64,000 bases of DNA from Herbidospora cretacea (GCF_001570605.1 NZ_BBXG01000028.1:56187-120186); one strand, 5' to 3'; shown: positions 12,173-21,129, counted from the first letter of the stretch. Notes: a model not told the origin generated them from the sequence alone. A program made the numbers and translations.

Positions 12173-12901
12173 ATGATGAGTTCTGAAGAACCCGCGATAG
12201 CCGTCACCGGGCTGCGGGTCGTCCGGGGAGCCCGCGAGGTGCTCCACGGGCTGTCGTTCCAGGTGCCGAAAGGGCAGATCACCGGGTTACTCGGGCCGAG
12301 CGGCTGCGGGAAGACCACGCTGATCCGGTCGATCGTGGGCGTGCAGGTCGTCGCCGGGGGCGAGGTGACCGTGCTGGGGCGTCCGGCGGGGTCGGCCGAG
12401 CTGCGCCGCCTGATCGGCTACTCCACCCAGAACCCGGCGATCTACCGCGATCTGTCGGTGCTGGAGAACCTGCGCTACTTCGCCGCCGTGCTGGGCGCGC
12501 CGAAGACCGACCCGGCCCGGGTCCTCGCCGAGGTGGGCCTGGAGGGCGCCGCCCACCAGCTCGGCGGCACGCTGTCGGGAGGCCAGCTCAGCCGGGCCAG
12601 CCTGGCGGTCTCGCTGCTCGGCTCGCCGCGGCTGCTCACCCTCGACGAGCCGACCGTCGGGCTCGACCCGGTGCTCCGCAAGGAGCTGTGGGAGCTGTTC
12701 CAGGGCCTGGCCGACCGGGGCGTCACGATCCTGGTCTCCAGCCACGTCATGGACGAGGCGGCCCGCTGCCAGCGGCTGGTCATGCTGCGCGACGGCGAGA
12801 TCCTCGCCGACGACAGCCCCTCGGGCCTGCGCGCCCGCACCGGCACCGAGGACCTGGAGCAGGCCTTCCTGCGCCTCATCGAAGAGAGGCAGGCGGCATG
12901 A
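12173..12901 (+). CDS. ABC transporter ATP-binding protein
   Basis: A 242-residue ABC ATPase of the drug/lipid exporter (ABC-2) type. Walker A is GPSGCGKTT (near residue 40), the signature is LSGGQLSRAS, and Walker B is LLTLDEPTVGLDP, with the D-loop and switch His in SSHVMDEA. It energises the permease encoded next, whose ATG overlaps this stop (ATGA). The mRNA probably starts at or next to the ATG. The substrate is unknown. Confidence 0.93.
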   Translation: MMSSEEPAIAVTGLRVVRGAREVLHGLSFQVPKGQITGLLGPSGCGKTTLIRSIVGVQVVAGGEVTVLGRPAGSAELRRLIGYSTQNPAIYRDLSVLENLRYFAAVLGAPKTDPARVLAEVGLEGAAHQLGGTLSGGQLSRASLAVSLLGSPRLLTLDEPTVGLDPVLRKELWELFQGLADRGVTILVSSHVMDEAARCQRLVMLRDGEILADDSPSGLRARTGTEDLEQAFLRLIEERQAA

Positions 12902-13623
12902 TCACCCTTGCCACCGCGAGAAGGATCGGCGGCCAGCTCCGCAACGACCCCCGCACCATCGCCCTGATGGTCCTGGTGCCGACGCTGATCATGATCCTGC
13001 TCTACTACGTGATCGACAACGAGCAGGCGTTCGCCCAGTGGGCCCCCGTGCTGCTGTCGATCTTCCCCTTCCTGGTGATGTTCCTGGTCACCTCCATCTC
13101 CACCCTTCGCGAGCGCACGTCGGGCACGCTGGAGCGGCTGATGGCCTCCCCGCTGCGCCAGCTCGACCTCCTCCTCGGCTACGGCCTGGCCTTCGGCGTC
13201 GCCGCCGTCCTCCAGGTGACCGTCGCTCTCGCCGTCTCGCTGACCTGGCTCGGCTACGAACCGAGGGGAGACCTCTGGGCGCTGGTCCTGGTCGCCCTGC
13301 TCAACGCCCTGCTGGGCACCGCCCTGGGGCTGCTGTGCAGCGCGTTCGCCCGGTCGGAGTTCCAGGCGGTGCAGTTCATGCCGCTGGTGATGGTGCCCCA
13401 GATCCTCCTCGGCGGGGTCATCGTGCCGCGCGAGCAGATGGCGACCGTGCTGGAGTGGATCTCCAACGTCCTGCCGATGTCCTACGCCCTGGAGGCCATG
13501 AGGCTGGCCGTGATCGGCGGCGACCTCGGCGGTGACTTCTGGCGCGACATCGCGGTGGTGGCCGGTTGCGTGCTGCTGGCCCTCGTCCTGGGCGCGGCGA
13601 CGCTGAAGAGGCGCACACCGTAA
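12898..13623 (+). CDS. ABC-2 type transporter permease
   Basis: A 241-residue integral membrane protein with about six hydrophobic segments (for example TIALMVLVPTLIMILLYYVI and VLLSIFPFLVMFLVTSIS). It contains the ABC-2 family motif STLRERTSGTLERLMASPL after the second segment. It forms the membrane channel for the ATPase just upstream. The start is the ATG inside the ATGA overlap; the reading frame stays open upstream only as a shadow of the ATPase gene. Confidence 0.92.
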   Translation: MITLATARRIGGQLRNDPRTIALMVLVPTLIMILLYYVIDNEQAFAQWAPVLLSIFPFLVMFLVTSISTLRERTSGTLERLMASPLRQLDLLLGYGLAFGVAAVLQVTVALAVSLTWLGYEPRGDLWALVLVALLNALLGTALGLLCSAFARSEFQAVQFMPLVMVPQILLGGVIVPREQMATVLEWISNVLPMSYALEAMRLAVIGGDLGGDFWRDIAVVAGCVLLALVLGAATLKRRTP

Positions 13624-13633
13624 ACTGCCACCC

Positions 13634-14434
13634 ATGATCGCGATCCTGGGCACCGGCAAGATGGGTGAGGCGCTCCTTTCCGGCCTGGTCCGGGCGGGGC
13701 GGGCGGCTGACCAGATCATGGTCACCACCCGCCGGCCCGACCGGGCCAAGACGCTTGCCGACACCTACGGCGTCCGGGTCGTCACCAACGTCGAGGCGGC
13801 CGAGCGGGCCGACGCGCTGATCCTGGCGGTCAAGCCCCAGGACATGGGGACCCTGCTGCGGGAGATCGGCCCCGTGATGCCGGCCGGCAAGCTGGTCATC
13901 TCGGTCGCGGCGGGCATCACCACCGACTTCGTGCAGGCCCGGCTGGGCGGCCCGGTCCCGGTCGTCCGGGTCATGTCGAACACGCCGGTGCTGGTCGACG
14001 AGGCCATGAGCGTGATCTCGGGCGGCGCCCACGCCGACGAGGAACACCTCCAGCTGACCGAAGACCTGCTCCGGCCGGTCGGCAAGGTCCTGCGCATCCC
14101 CGAGGCCCAGCAAGACGGCGCGACCGCGCTGAGCGGCTCGGGCCCGGCCTACTTCTTCTACCTGGTCGAGGCCATGGTCGACGCGGGCATCCTGCTCGGC
14201 ATGCCCCGGGCCGCCGCGCTCGACATGGTCAAGCAGTCGATCGTCGGCGCGGCGATCATGCTCCGCGACTCGGGCGAACACCCGGTGATCCTCCGCGAGG
14301 CCGTCACCTCCCCTGGCGGGACCACCATCGCCGCCATCGCCGAGCTGGAGCGCCACCGCGTGCGCGCCGCTTTCCTCGACGCGATCGAGGCGGCCCGGGA
14401 CCGCAGCCGTGAACTGGGCGGGACGAACAAATAG
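13634..14434 (+). CDS. proC: Pyrroline-5-carboxylate reductase
   Basis: A 266-residue enzyme for the last step of proline synthesis: it reduces 1-pyrroline-5-carboxylate with NAD(P)H. The N-terminal Rossmann motif is ILGTGKMGEALLSG. The C-terminal dimer/active-site region contains the P5CR signature around LSGSGPAYFFYLVEAM and REAVTSPGGTTIAAI. TAAACT lies 7 nt before the ATG, which suggests a leaderless mRNA, 10 bp after the ABC permease stop. Confidence 0.96.
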   Translation: MIAILGTGKMGEALLSGLVRAGRAADQIMVTTRRPDRAKTLADTYGVRVVTNVEAAERADALILAVKPQDMGTLLREIGPVMPAGKLVISVAAGITTDFVQARLGGPVPVVRVMSNTPVLVDEAMSVISGGAHADEEHLQLTEDLLRPVGKVLRIPEAQQDGATALSGSGPAYFFYLVEAMVDAGILLGMPRAAALDMVKQSIVGAAIMLRDSGEHPVILREAVTSPGGTTIAAIAELERHRVRAAFLDAIEAARDRSRELGGTNK

Positions 14435-14444
14435 TGATTAATAG

Positions 14445-14462
14445 ATAGGAAGCTTTCCTTAT
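14445..14462. promoter_or_regulatory. Inverted repeat at the MFS gene promoter
   Basis: ATAGGAAGCTTTCCTTAT has GGAA/TTCC arms around GCT inside an AT-rich patch. It overlaps the likely -10 TATAAG (14460-14465), 9 nt before the GTG. It looks like an operator for an unlinked repressor. Confidence 0.4.
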
Positions 14463-14474
14463 AAGCTCGGGCGA

Positions 14475-15674
14475 GTGGTTGTACTCTCCCCGGCTCGCCT
14501 CTGGTCTCGTGACTTCTCCCTCTACTTCGTCGGCCGGGCGGTCGCCCTCATGGGCGACGCGATGTTGCCGGTGGCGGTGACGCTCGGCGTCCTCGGCATC
14601 TACGGCCCCGTGGGGGTCGGCGTCGTCCTCGCGGCCTGGATGGCGGCCTTCGGCGGCCTGGTCCTGTTCGGCGGGGTGCTGGCCGACTGGTTCACCGCCC
14701 GGCGCATGATGATCTTCGCGGACGTCCTGCGCGTCGGCACCCAGACGGTCATCGCCGTCACCTTCTTCACCGGCCAGCCCCCGCTCTGGCTCCTGATCAC
14801 GATGTCGTTCCTGAGCGGCCTCGGGGCGGCGCTCTTCCAGCCCGGCGTCAACAGCATGATCCCGCAGATCGCCGCCGACCCCCAGCGCGCCAACGCGACC
14901 CTGCGGGTGGCCGACGCGGTGGCCCGTCTCGTCGGCCCCGGCATCGCGGGCGCGATCGTCCTGTTCGGCGGACCGGGCGTCGTGTACGCCATCAACGCCG
15001 GAACGTTCCTGGTCAGCGCCCTGTGCCTGCTGGCCATGCGGGTCAGGCTCACCAAGACCGAGGCGACCTCGCTCGTCAGCGATCTGCGGGAGGGCTGGGC
15101 GGAGTTCCGGTCCCGTACGTGGATGTGGTCGGTCATCCTCGTCTGGTCGGTCTACGGGATCGTCCTGTTCGGCCCGATGTGGCCGGTGGGCGCGCAGGTC
15201 ATCTCCGAGGCCCACGGCGGGACCGCCTACGTCCTGGCCATCACGGGCGAGGGCCTCGGCAGCATCGTCGGCGGCCTGGTGGCCATGCGCTACCGCCCGG
15301 CCAGACCCCTCTTCTCGGGCGCGCTGGCGATGATCGCCTTCATGGCCATGCCGCTGGTCGTGGCCCTGGCCGCCCCCGTCCCGGTGATCGTCACCGGCTA
15401 CACCCTGGCCGGCGCCGCCTGGGCGTTCTGGTCGGTGATGTGGGCGACCAGCGTCCAGACCCAGGTCCCGGGCGAGGTCCTCAACCGCGTCACCGCCTAT
15501 GAGGTGGCCGGCTCGGTCCTGAGCATCCCCATCGGCCAGTCCCTCGGCCCGATCGTCGGCGAGGCCGTCGGCGCCCGGACGGTCATCTTGGCGGGCTTCT
15601 TCGCCGGCCTGGCCGGAATTGGCGTGCTGCTGTCCATCCGCCCGGTCAGGAACCTGCGCGCGGTGGGCCGCTGA
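14475..15674 (+). CDS. MFS transporter
   Basis: A 399-residue major facilitator superfamily permease with about twelve hydrophobic segments in two halves, the second starting near residue 215. A typical RxxxRR-like loop (ADWFTARRMMIFADVLR) follows the second helix pair. It resembles the macrolide/multidrug efflux branch (MefA-like), but the substrate cannot be inferred. It starts at a GTG shortly after an AT-rich inverted repeat, so it is probably regulated. Confidence 0.88.
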   Translation: MVVLSPARLWSRDFSLYFVGRAVALMGDAMLPVAVTLGVLGIYGPVGVGVVLAAWMAAFGGLVLFGGVLADWFTARRMMIFADVLRVGTQTVIAVTFFTGQPPLWLLITMSFLSGLGAALFQPGVNSMIPQIAADPQRANATLRVADAVARLVGPGIAGAIVLFGGPGVVYAINAGTFLVSALCLLAMRVRLTKTEATSLVSDLREGWAEFRSRTWMWSVILVWSVYGIVLFGPMWPVGAQVISEAHGGTAYVLAITGEGLGSIVGGLVAMRYRPARPLFSGALAMIAFMAMPLVVALAAPVPVIVTGYTLAGAAWAFWSVMWATSVQTQVPGEVLNRVTAYEVAGSVLSIPIGQSLGPIVGEAVGARTVILAGFFAGLAGIGVLLSIRPVRNLRAVGR

Positions 15675-15713
15675 CTCAGAGGGCGACCATGCCCCGATCT
15701 ACGATGGGCTGTT

Positions 15714-17060
15714 GTGGTGATCCGGCGTGGTATCCCCCTGTTGGCGTTCCTGCTCGCGTTATCCGCCTGCACAGCGGAGGAGGCGCCCGTCGTGCAGACC
15801 GCGGCCGTGGCGCGGGCGCCCGTCAGTGAGGTGGTGGAGGCCCCGGCGACCGTCGGGGCGCGGGCCACCGCGAGCCTCACCTCCCCGGCGGCCGGGACGG
15901 TCGCCAAGCTCTACGTCTCCGACGGCGACACGGTGAAGAAGGGCGAGATCCTCCTGCGGATCAGCGCGCCGCAGGCCCGCGAACGGCTGAAGCAGGCGAA
16001 GAAGGCCGACAAGCAGGCGGCCAGGCCGGTCTCGTTCGGGGGAGCGCCCACCGTGCCGTCGCTGCGGCTGCCGAACGGCGTCGACTCCCACGTGCGGAAG
16101 TCGTTCGCGAAGGCGCGCCAGGCCGCTCGCAAGGTCGAGGACAGGGCCATCCGCACGCACCTGCTGTCGGCGATCGAGCTGGCCGAGCAGCAGCACCGGT
16201 CCCAGCAGAAGGCGCTGAACGGGATCGTCGGCGGGCTCAACCGGATGCTGACCTCGTTCACGGGGCAGCTCGGGGCCGGGATGAGCGGGCTCTCGTCGTC
16301 CATGACCTCACTGCAGGCCGCCTCCCGGAGCCAGACGCGGGCGGCGGTGAAGGCGGCGGAGGAGACCGTCAAGGGGCTCACGGTCAAGGCGCCGTTCAGC
16401 GGTGTCGTCACGCTCGGCGGGGGAGGCGGGGCGGCCACGCCGTCGCTGCCGGACCTGTCGCAGCTCGTCTCCGGCGGCGGCGTCCCGGCCCAGTCGACCG
16501 GCGGTTCGGCGGGGACGATCGCCGAGGGCGTCCCGGTGTCGCAGGGGGAGGCGCTGCTGACCGTCACCGACGTCTCCGAGCTGAACCTGCGGGCCGACGT
16601 CGACGAGACCGACGTGCTGCTCATCGAGGACGGCACCCGGGCCGAGGTCGAGTTCGACGCCGTGCCGGGCGCGGTCTACGACGCCGAGGTCACCGGGGTC
16701 GGGGTCACGCCCCAGGAGGGCGCGACGGGCGGTGTCAGTTATCCGGTACGCCTCCAGCTCGCCGATGGCCGCTTCGACGACGGCTCCGAGGCGCCCGACC
16801 CCAAACCCGGCATGAGCGCCGTGGTCCGCATGATCGTCAAGGAGTCGCCGCAGGCCGTCGCGGTCCCGGCCGCCGCCGTGGTGACCAGCGGGCGCGACAC
16901 CGTCGTCTGGGCCGTCGTCGGCGGGAGGGCCGAGCGCCGGACCGTCCGGCTCGGGGCCGAGGGCGACGCCTTCGTCGAGGTCGTCTCCGGGCTGAACGTC
17001 GGCGACCGGGTCATCACGCGCGGCGCCGACGGTGTCCGCCAGGGGCAGGAGATCCCGTGA
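15714..17060 (+). CDS. Efflux membrane-fusion lipoprotein (MacA/HlyD-like)
   Basis: A 448-residue lipoprotein (lipobox LSAC near residue 19). It has a biotinyl-lipoyl-like hairpin (VAKLYVSDGDTVKKGEILLRI), a long helical region (about 90-220), a second lipoyl half (VKAPFSGVVTLG) interrupted by a Gly/Pro-rich insert, a beta-barrel (LRADVDETDVLLIEDGTRAEVEF), and a C-terminal domain. In monoderms such adaptors work with MacB-type ABC exporters. Its stop overlaps the ATPase start (GTGA), forming a three-gene operon. TACGAT lies 8 nt before the first GTG. Confidence 0.88.
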   Translation: MVIRRGIPLLAFLLALSACTAEEAPVVQTAAVARAPVSEVVEAPATVGARATASLTSPAAGTVAKLYVSDGDTVKKGEILLRISAPQARERLKQAKKADKQAARPVSFGGAPTVPSLRLPNGVDSHVRKSFAKARQAARKVEDRAIRTHLLSAIELAEQQHRSQQKALNGIVGGLNRMLTSFTGQLGAGMSGLSSSMTSLQAASRSQTRAAVKAAEETVKGLTVKAPFSGVVTLGGGGGAATPSLPDLSQLVSGGGVPAQSTGGSAGTIAEGVPVSQGEALLTVTDVSELNLRADVDETDVLLIEDGTRAEVEFDAVPGAVYDAEVTGVGVTPQEGATGGVSYPVRLQLADGRFDDGSEAPDPKPGMSAVVRMIVKESPQAVAVPAAAVVTSGRDTVVWAVVGGRAERRTVRLGAEGDAFVEVVSGLNVGDRVITRGADGVRQGQEIP

Positions 17061-17737
17061 CCGCCTTCGAGGCGGCGGCGTTGACGAGGTCGTACCACCT
17101 CGAAGGCGTGACCGTGGACGCGCTGCGCGGCGTCGACCTGACCATCGGCGACGGCGAGTTCGCCGCGATCATCGGTCCGTCGGGGTCGGGCAAGTCGACC
17201 CTGATGCACCTGCTCGGCTGCCTCGACCGGCCGACCTCCGGCGTGCTGAAGGTCGGCGGCGTCGACGTCTCGACCCTCGACGACACCAGGCTGGCCGAGC
17301 TGCGCAACCGGATGATCGGCTTCGTCTTCCAGTCGTTCCACCTGCTTGGCCGCACCTCGGCGCTCGACAACGTGGCCCTGCCGCTGGTCTACCGGGGCGT
17401 GCCCAGAGCCGAACGCCGCCGCCGGGCCCGGGAGGCGCTGGAGGCCGTCGGCCTGGCCCACCGCCTCGACCACCGCCCCTCGCAGATGTCCGGCGGCGAG
17501 CAGCAGCGCGTCGCCATCGCCCGCGCCCTCGTCGGCGACCCCCAGGTCGTCCTGGCCGACGAGCCGACGGGCAACCTCGACACCCGCAACGGCGACGAGG
17601 TCATGGGCCTGCTCGAACGCCTCAACGCCGACCAGGGCGTGGCGATCGTGCTGGTCACCCACGAACCCGAGGTCGCCGGCCGGGCCCGCAGGCAGATCCA
17701 CGTCCGCGACGGCCTGATCGAACGGGACGTCGCGTGA
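17057..17737 (+). CDS. ABC transporter ATP-binding protein (MacB/LolD type)
   Basis: A 226-residue ATPase. It has Walker A GPSGSGKST, Q-loop VFQSFHL, signature MSGGEQQRVAIARAL and Walker B VVLADEPTGNLD. The LLGCLDRPTSG and NLDTRNG motifs place it in the MacB/LolD branch, which couples ATP hydrolysis to mechanotransmission rather than classical transport. It is translationally coupled to the adaptor upstream and the permease downstream (GTGA overlaps). Confidence 0.94.
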   Translation: MTAFEAAALTRSYHLEGVTVDALRGVDLTIGDGEFAAIIGPSGSGKSTLMHLLGCLDRPTSGVLKVGGVDVSTLDDTRLAELRNRMIGFVFQSFHLLGRTSALDNVALPLVYRGVPRAERRRRAREALEAVGLAHRLDHRPSQMSGGEQQRVAIARALVGDPQVVLADEPTGNLDTRNGDEVMGLLERLNADQGVAIVLVTHEPEVAGRARRQIHVRDGLIERDVA

Positions 17738-18918
17738 GGACCGCCGAGGCCTTCCGGATGGCGCTCGAAGCGCTGCGGGTCAACCGGCTGCGCAGCGCCC
17801 TGACCATGCTCGGCGTGATCATCGGCGTGTCGGCCGTGGTGATCCTGGTCGCCATCGGGACCGGCGCGAAGGACGCCATCGAAGACGAGATCTCCGGTCT
17901 GGGCTCCAACATCATCCTGGTGGTCCCCGGCCAGCTCAACTTCCAGGCCGCCCCCACCCAGAGCCGCCTCGACCTGGCCGACGTCGCCTACGTGCGCCGG
18001 GTCGTCGGCGACCCGAGCCGCGTCACCGTCTCGGTCCAGTCGGGCGAGAGCATGCGGGTCGGCCGCAACGAGGCCTTCGTCACGATCGTCGGCACCGACG
18101 AGAACATCCCCAACGTCTTCGAACGCCCGCTGAAAAGAGGCCGCTACCTCACCGAGACCGACATCGACACCCGCCGCCGCGTCGCCGTCCTGGGCTCGGA
18201 GGTCTCCGGCCAGCTCTTCGGCGACCTCGACCCGGTGGGCAGGCAGGCCACGATCGCCGGGGTGCGGTTCCGGGTCGTCGGCGTGTACGACAAGGTCGGC
18301 GCCACCTTCGGAGTCGCGCGCGACCGTGAGGTCCACATCCCGGTCACCACGGCCCAGCGGCTCCTCGGCGTCCAGCGCGTCAACGGCATCGCGATCGGCG
18401 CCTCCGGCCCCGACGTGATCGACTCCCTGGGGCAGAAGGTCGTGGACGCCCTGGTCGCCCGCTACCCCGGCGAGAAGTTCTCCGCCGTCACCCAGACCCA
18501 GCTCCTCGGCACGATCGGCACCGTCCTGGGCATGCTCACCGGCGTGCTGGCCGCCATCGCGGGCATCTCGCTGCTGGTCGGCGGGGTCGGCGTGTCGAAC
18601 ATCATGCTGGTCAGCGTCCGCGAGCGGACCAAGGAGATCGGCCTGCGCAAGGCGCTGGGCGCCCGGCAACGCGACGTCCTGGGCCAGTTCCTCATCGAGG
18701 CCGTCCTCCTCACCACGATCGGCGGCCTGATCGGCATCGCCTTGGGCGTCGGCGGCTCCCTGCTGATCGAGGCCCTCTCCCCGGTGCCCGCCTCGATCAC
18801 CCTCTGGTCGATCCTGCTGGCCTTCGGCGTCTCGGCCGTCGTCGGCGTCTTCTTCGGCGTGGCCCCGGCCCGCCGAGCCGGCCGCCTCGACCCGGTGGTG
18901 GCGCTCCGCTCGGAGTGA
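17734..18918 (+). CDS. MacB-like ABC transporter permease (FtsX fold)
   Basis: A 394-residue permease. One transmembrane helix near residues 20-40 (LTMLGVIIGVSAVVILVAIG) is followed by a large extracellular MacB_PCD domain, then three C-terminal helices with the FtsX motif (SNIMLVSVRERTKEIGLRKALGA). With the two upstream genes it should form an export complex for a peptide, lipid or drug. The GTG start overlaps the ATPase stop. It ends 8 bp from a convergent gene. Confidence 0.93.
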   Translation: MRTAEAFRMALEALRVNRLRSALTMLGVIIGVSAVVILVAIGTGAKDAIEDEISGLGSNIILVVPGQLNFQAAPTQSRLDLADVAYVRRVVGDPSRVTVSVQSGESMRVGRNEAFVTIVGTDENIPNVFERPLKRGRYLTETDIDTRRRVAVLGSEVSGQLFGDLDPVGRQATIAGVRFRVVGVYDKVGATFGVARDREVHIPVTTAQRLLGVQRVNGIAIGASGPDVIDSLGQKVVDALVARYPGEKFSAVTQTQLLGTIGTVLGMLTGVLAAIAGISLLVGGVGVSNIMLVSVRERTKEIGLRKALGARQRDVLGQFLIEAVLLTTIGGLIGIALGVGGSLLIEALSPVPASITLWSILLAFGVSAVVGVFFGVAPARRAGRLDPVVALRSE

Positions 18919-18926
18919 TCGGGCGG

Positions 18927-19307
18927 TCAGGGGGCGAGGAGACCGCCGACGAAGGTCCGATCAGGAGACGAAGCGAGGAGTTCGACCGTGGTCCCCGGGC
19001 GGAGTTCCTCGCCGAGGACGGAGGTGACCGCGTCGGTGAGGGCGGCTCCGAGGCGCGTGGTGATCTCGGCGGCGTCGGGACGGTCGAACACCCCTGCTCG
19101 GACGCCCAGAGTGACCGAAACGCTGGTGTCCACGGGCGCGCCACCCTGGGCGAAGCGGCCTGCGGGGACGCCGGACAGTCGGATGCTCACCAGCGGCCGC
19201 GCCCACTCGCCGTAGACGTGGACGATCGCGTCGGTCAGAGCGGTCACGAGCGCGGGTTCGTTGCCCGTCAGCCGGGCTTCGGCGATGTGAGCGGTCAGAT
19301 GCGGCAC
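18927..19307 (-). CDS. Tautomerase-superfamily protein
   Basis: A 126-residue protein. After Met removal the N terminus would be Pro (MPHLTAHI), the catalytic base of 4-oxalocrotonate tautomerase and MIF-type enzymes, and the pattern VRLSGVPAGRFAQGG fits that superfamily. It may isomerise an enol/keto substrate. The GTG at 19307 has GAGG 6 nt upstream. It is divergent from a MarR regulator, with a palindrome between them, so it is a likely target of that regulator. Confidence 0.7.
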   Translation of the reverse strand: MPHLTAHIAEARLTGNEPALVTALTDAIVHVYGEWARPLVSIRLSGVPAGRFAQGGAPVDTSVSVTLGVRAGVFDRPDAAEITTRLGAALTDAVTSVLGEELRPGTTVELLASSPDRTFVGGLLAP

Positions 19308-19322
19308 AGTAGACCTCGTTTG

Positions 19323-19351
19323 CTTTGACCTTAAAAGCTTTGGAATCAAAG
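19323..19351. promoter_or_regulatory. Imperfect 29-bp palindrome (candidate MarR operator)
   Basis: CTTTGA and TCAAAG form perfect 6-bp outer arms, and three further A/T pairs flank a central AAGCTT-like core. It lies midway between the divergent tautomerase and MarR genes, the usual place for an autoregulated MarR site. Confidence 0.5.
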
Positions 19352-19371
19352 ATATCGATGGGGGTTCGCGG

Positions 19372-19923
19372 ATGTCCACCGAGCCGGGCGGCATCGCCGT
19401 CAACGAGGCCGTCCGTACGCTGCTGCTGCTCATGCCCCGGCTCGTGGGCCGGGCCAAACGTCTGCCGATCCCCCCGGAGCTGCGGGACCTCGACCTTGCG
19501 CCCCGGCATCTGGCCCTGCTGGCCCACCTGCAATACGACGGCCCCGCCAGCGTGAACGAGCTCGCCGATCGGCTGGAACTGGCGCCGACGACCGTCAGCC
19601 TCATGGTCAGCGACCTGGCGCGGCCGGGTGTCCTGGAGCGGACCGCCGACCCCGCCGATCGCCGCCGCCGCATCATCGCCATCGCCCGGCCTTACGCCGA
19701 ACCGATCCGCGCCTGGCTGTCCGGCAGCGCCACCGCCTGGGAACACGTGATGAGCGGTCTGTCACCCGCCGACCGCGCGACCGTCGTCACCGCACTCCGC
19801 TCATTCGAAGCCGCGCTGGACCACCGAGAGCGGCAACCGAACGCCGAACCGCAGAACGCGGGGGAGCGCGAGGGGGCGAAGGCCCCTTCGCAGCGGGGGG
19901 TTCGGGGGGTCGTCCCCCCGTGA
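19372..19923 (+). CDS. MarR family transcriptional regulator
   Basis: A 183-residue protein. The winged helix is at about residues 45-105 (LAPRHLALLAHLQYDGPASVNELADRL, then the DPADRRRRIIAIA wing). The last ~25 residues (after ERQPNAEPQ) are encoded by a G/C-rich stretch with two perfect hairpins, so the tail is probably a repeat insertion rather than a functional domain. It probably represses the divergent tautomerase gene and itself. Confidence 0.85.
   Translation: MSTEPGGIAVNEAVRTLLLLMPRLVGRAKRLPIPPELRDLDLAPRHLALLAHLQYDGPASVNELADRLELAPTTVSLMVSDLARPGVLERTADPADRRRRIIAIARPYAEPIRAWLSGSATAWEHVMSGLSPADRATVVTALRSFEAALDHRERQPNAEPQNAGEREGAKAPSQRGVRGVVPP
19876..19920. repeat. Two consecutive G/C hairpins in the 3' end of the marR gene
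   Basis: GCGAAGG-CC-CCTTCGC (19876-19891) and CGGGGGG-TCGT-CCCCCCG (19903-19920) are perfect 7-bp stems just before the stop. This looks like a dispersed intergenic repeat or terminator captured by the reading frame. Only one copy is present in this window. Confidence 0.5.
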
Positions 19924-19944
19924 CCTGGTGATAATTTGCTGGCT

Positions 19945-21129
19945 ATGAGCGACTTCGCGCGTGGCGCCTGCGGACCCGTGCGGGTCGTCTGGGACGACGC
20001 CCTGACGTCGTACGACTTCGGGCCGCACCATCCGCTCGCGCCGGTTCGGGTCGAGCTGACCATGGCGCTGGCGCGGGAGCTGGGCGTGCTCGACGCGGTC
20101 GAGGTGGTGCCCTGCACACCGGCCACCGACGACGACCTGGCGAGCGTGCACAAGCGCGACTACATCGAGGCGGTCAAGCGGGTCTCGGAGAAGGGGCGGC
20201 CCGACGTGCGGGCCGGTCTCGGGACCAGCGACAACCCCGCGTTCGCGGGGGTTCACGAGGCGTCCGCGCTGATCGCGGGGGCCACGCTGGAGGCGGTGAA
20301 GCAGGTCCACCAGGGCGGTGCGATGCACGCCCTCAACGTCGCCGGGGGGCTCCACCACGCCATGCCCGCGACGGCCAGCGGCTTCTGCGTCTACAACGAC
20401 CCGGCGGTGGCCATCGCCTGGCTGCTCGCCCAGGGGGTCGAGAAGGTCGCCTACGTCGACGTCGACGTCCACCACGGCGACGGTGTGCAGGCCATGTTCC
20501 TCGACGACCCCCGGGTGCTGACGATCAGCCTCCACGAGTCGCCCCGCACCCTGTTCCCCGGCACCGGCTTCGCCGAGGAGACCGGGGCCGAGGGCACCGC
20601 CGTGAACGTGGCGCTCCCGGCCGGCTGTGGCGACGCGGGCTGGCTGCGCGCCTTCCACGCGGTGGTGCCGCCGCTGCTGCGCGAGTTCGCGCCCGACTTC
20701 CTGGTCACCCAGCACGGCTGCGACTCTCACGCGCTCGACCCCCTGGCCCATCTCATGCTGTCTCTGGACGGCCAGCGGGCGGCGTACCGAGAGCTTCACA
20801 AGCTGGCCCACGAGACGGCCGGTGGGCGGTGGCTCGCCACCGGCGGCGGGGGGTACGAGCTCGTCCAGGTGGTGCCGAGGGCCTGGACCCACCTGATCGC
20901 CGAGGCGGCGGGCGCTCCCGTCGATCCCGGCACCGCCACCCCCGAGGCGTGGCGCGACTACGTCAGGGAGCGGACCGGCGACCTGCCGCCGCTCACGATG
21001 ACCGACGGCCGCACCCCCGAATATCGGCCCATCTCGGAGGGTTACGACCCGGCCGATCCGATCGACCGCGCGATTATGGCCACCCGGAACGCGGTCTTCC
21101 CCTACCACGGTCTGGATCCCCTGCCATGA
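19945..21129 (+). CDS. acuC: Acetoin utilisation protein AcuC / class I-type histone deacetylase
   Basis: A 394-residue zinc-dependent deacetylase-fold protein. It carries the zinc and charge-relay motifs HHAMP, YVDVDVHHGDGVQ (metal Asp/His) and LVTQHGCDSHALDP. In Bacillus, AcuC deacetylates acetyl-CoA synthetase; a similar role is inferred here. I chose the ATG at 19945 because GATAAT lies 9 nt upstream (leaderless pattern). An in-frame TTG at 19936 is unlikely. Its stop overlaps the next start (ATGA). Confidence 0.9.
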   Translation: MSDFARGACGPVRVVWDDALTSYDFGPHHPLAPVRVELTMALARELGVLDAVEVVPCTPATDDDLASVHKRDYIEAVKRVSEKGRPDVRAGLGTSDNPAFAGVHEASALIAGATLEAVKQVHQGGAMHALNVAGGLHHAMPATASGFCVYNDPAVAIAWLLAQGVEKVAYVDVDVHHGDGVQAMFLDDPRVLTISLHESPRTLFPGTGFAEETGAEGTAVNVALPAGCGDAGWLRAFHAVVPPLLREFAPDFLVTQHGCDSHALDPLAHLMLSLDGQRAAYRELHKLAHETAGGRWLATGGGGYELVQVVPRAWTHLIAEAAGAPVDPGTATPEAWRDYVRERTGDLPPLTMTDGRTPEYRPISEGYDPADPIDRAIMATRNAVFPYHGLDPLP

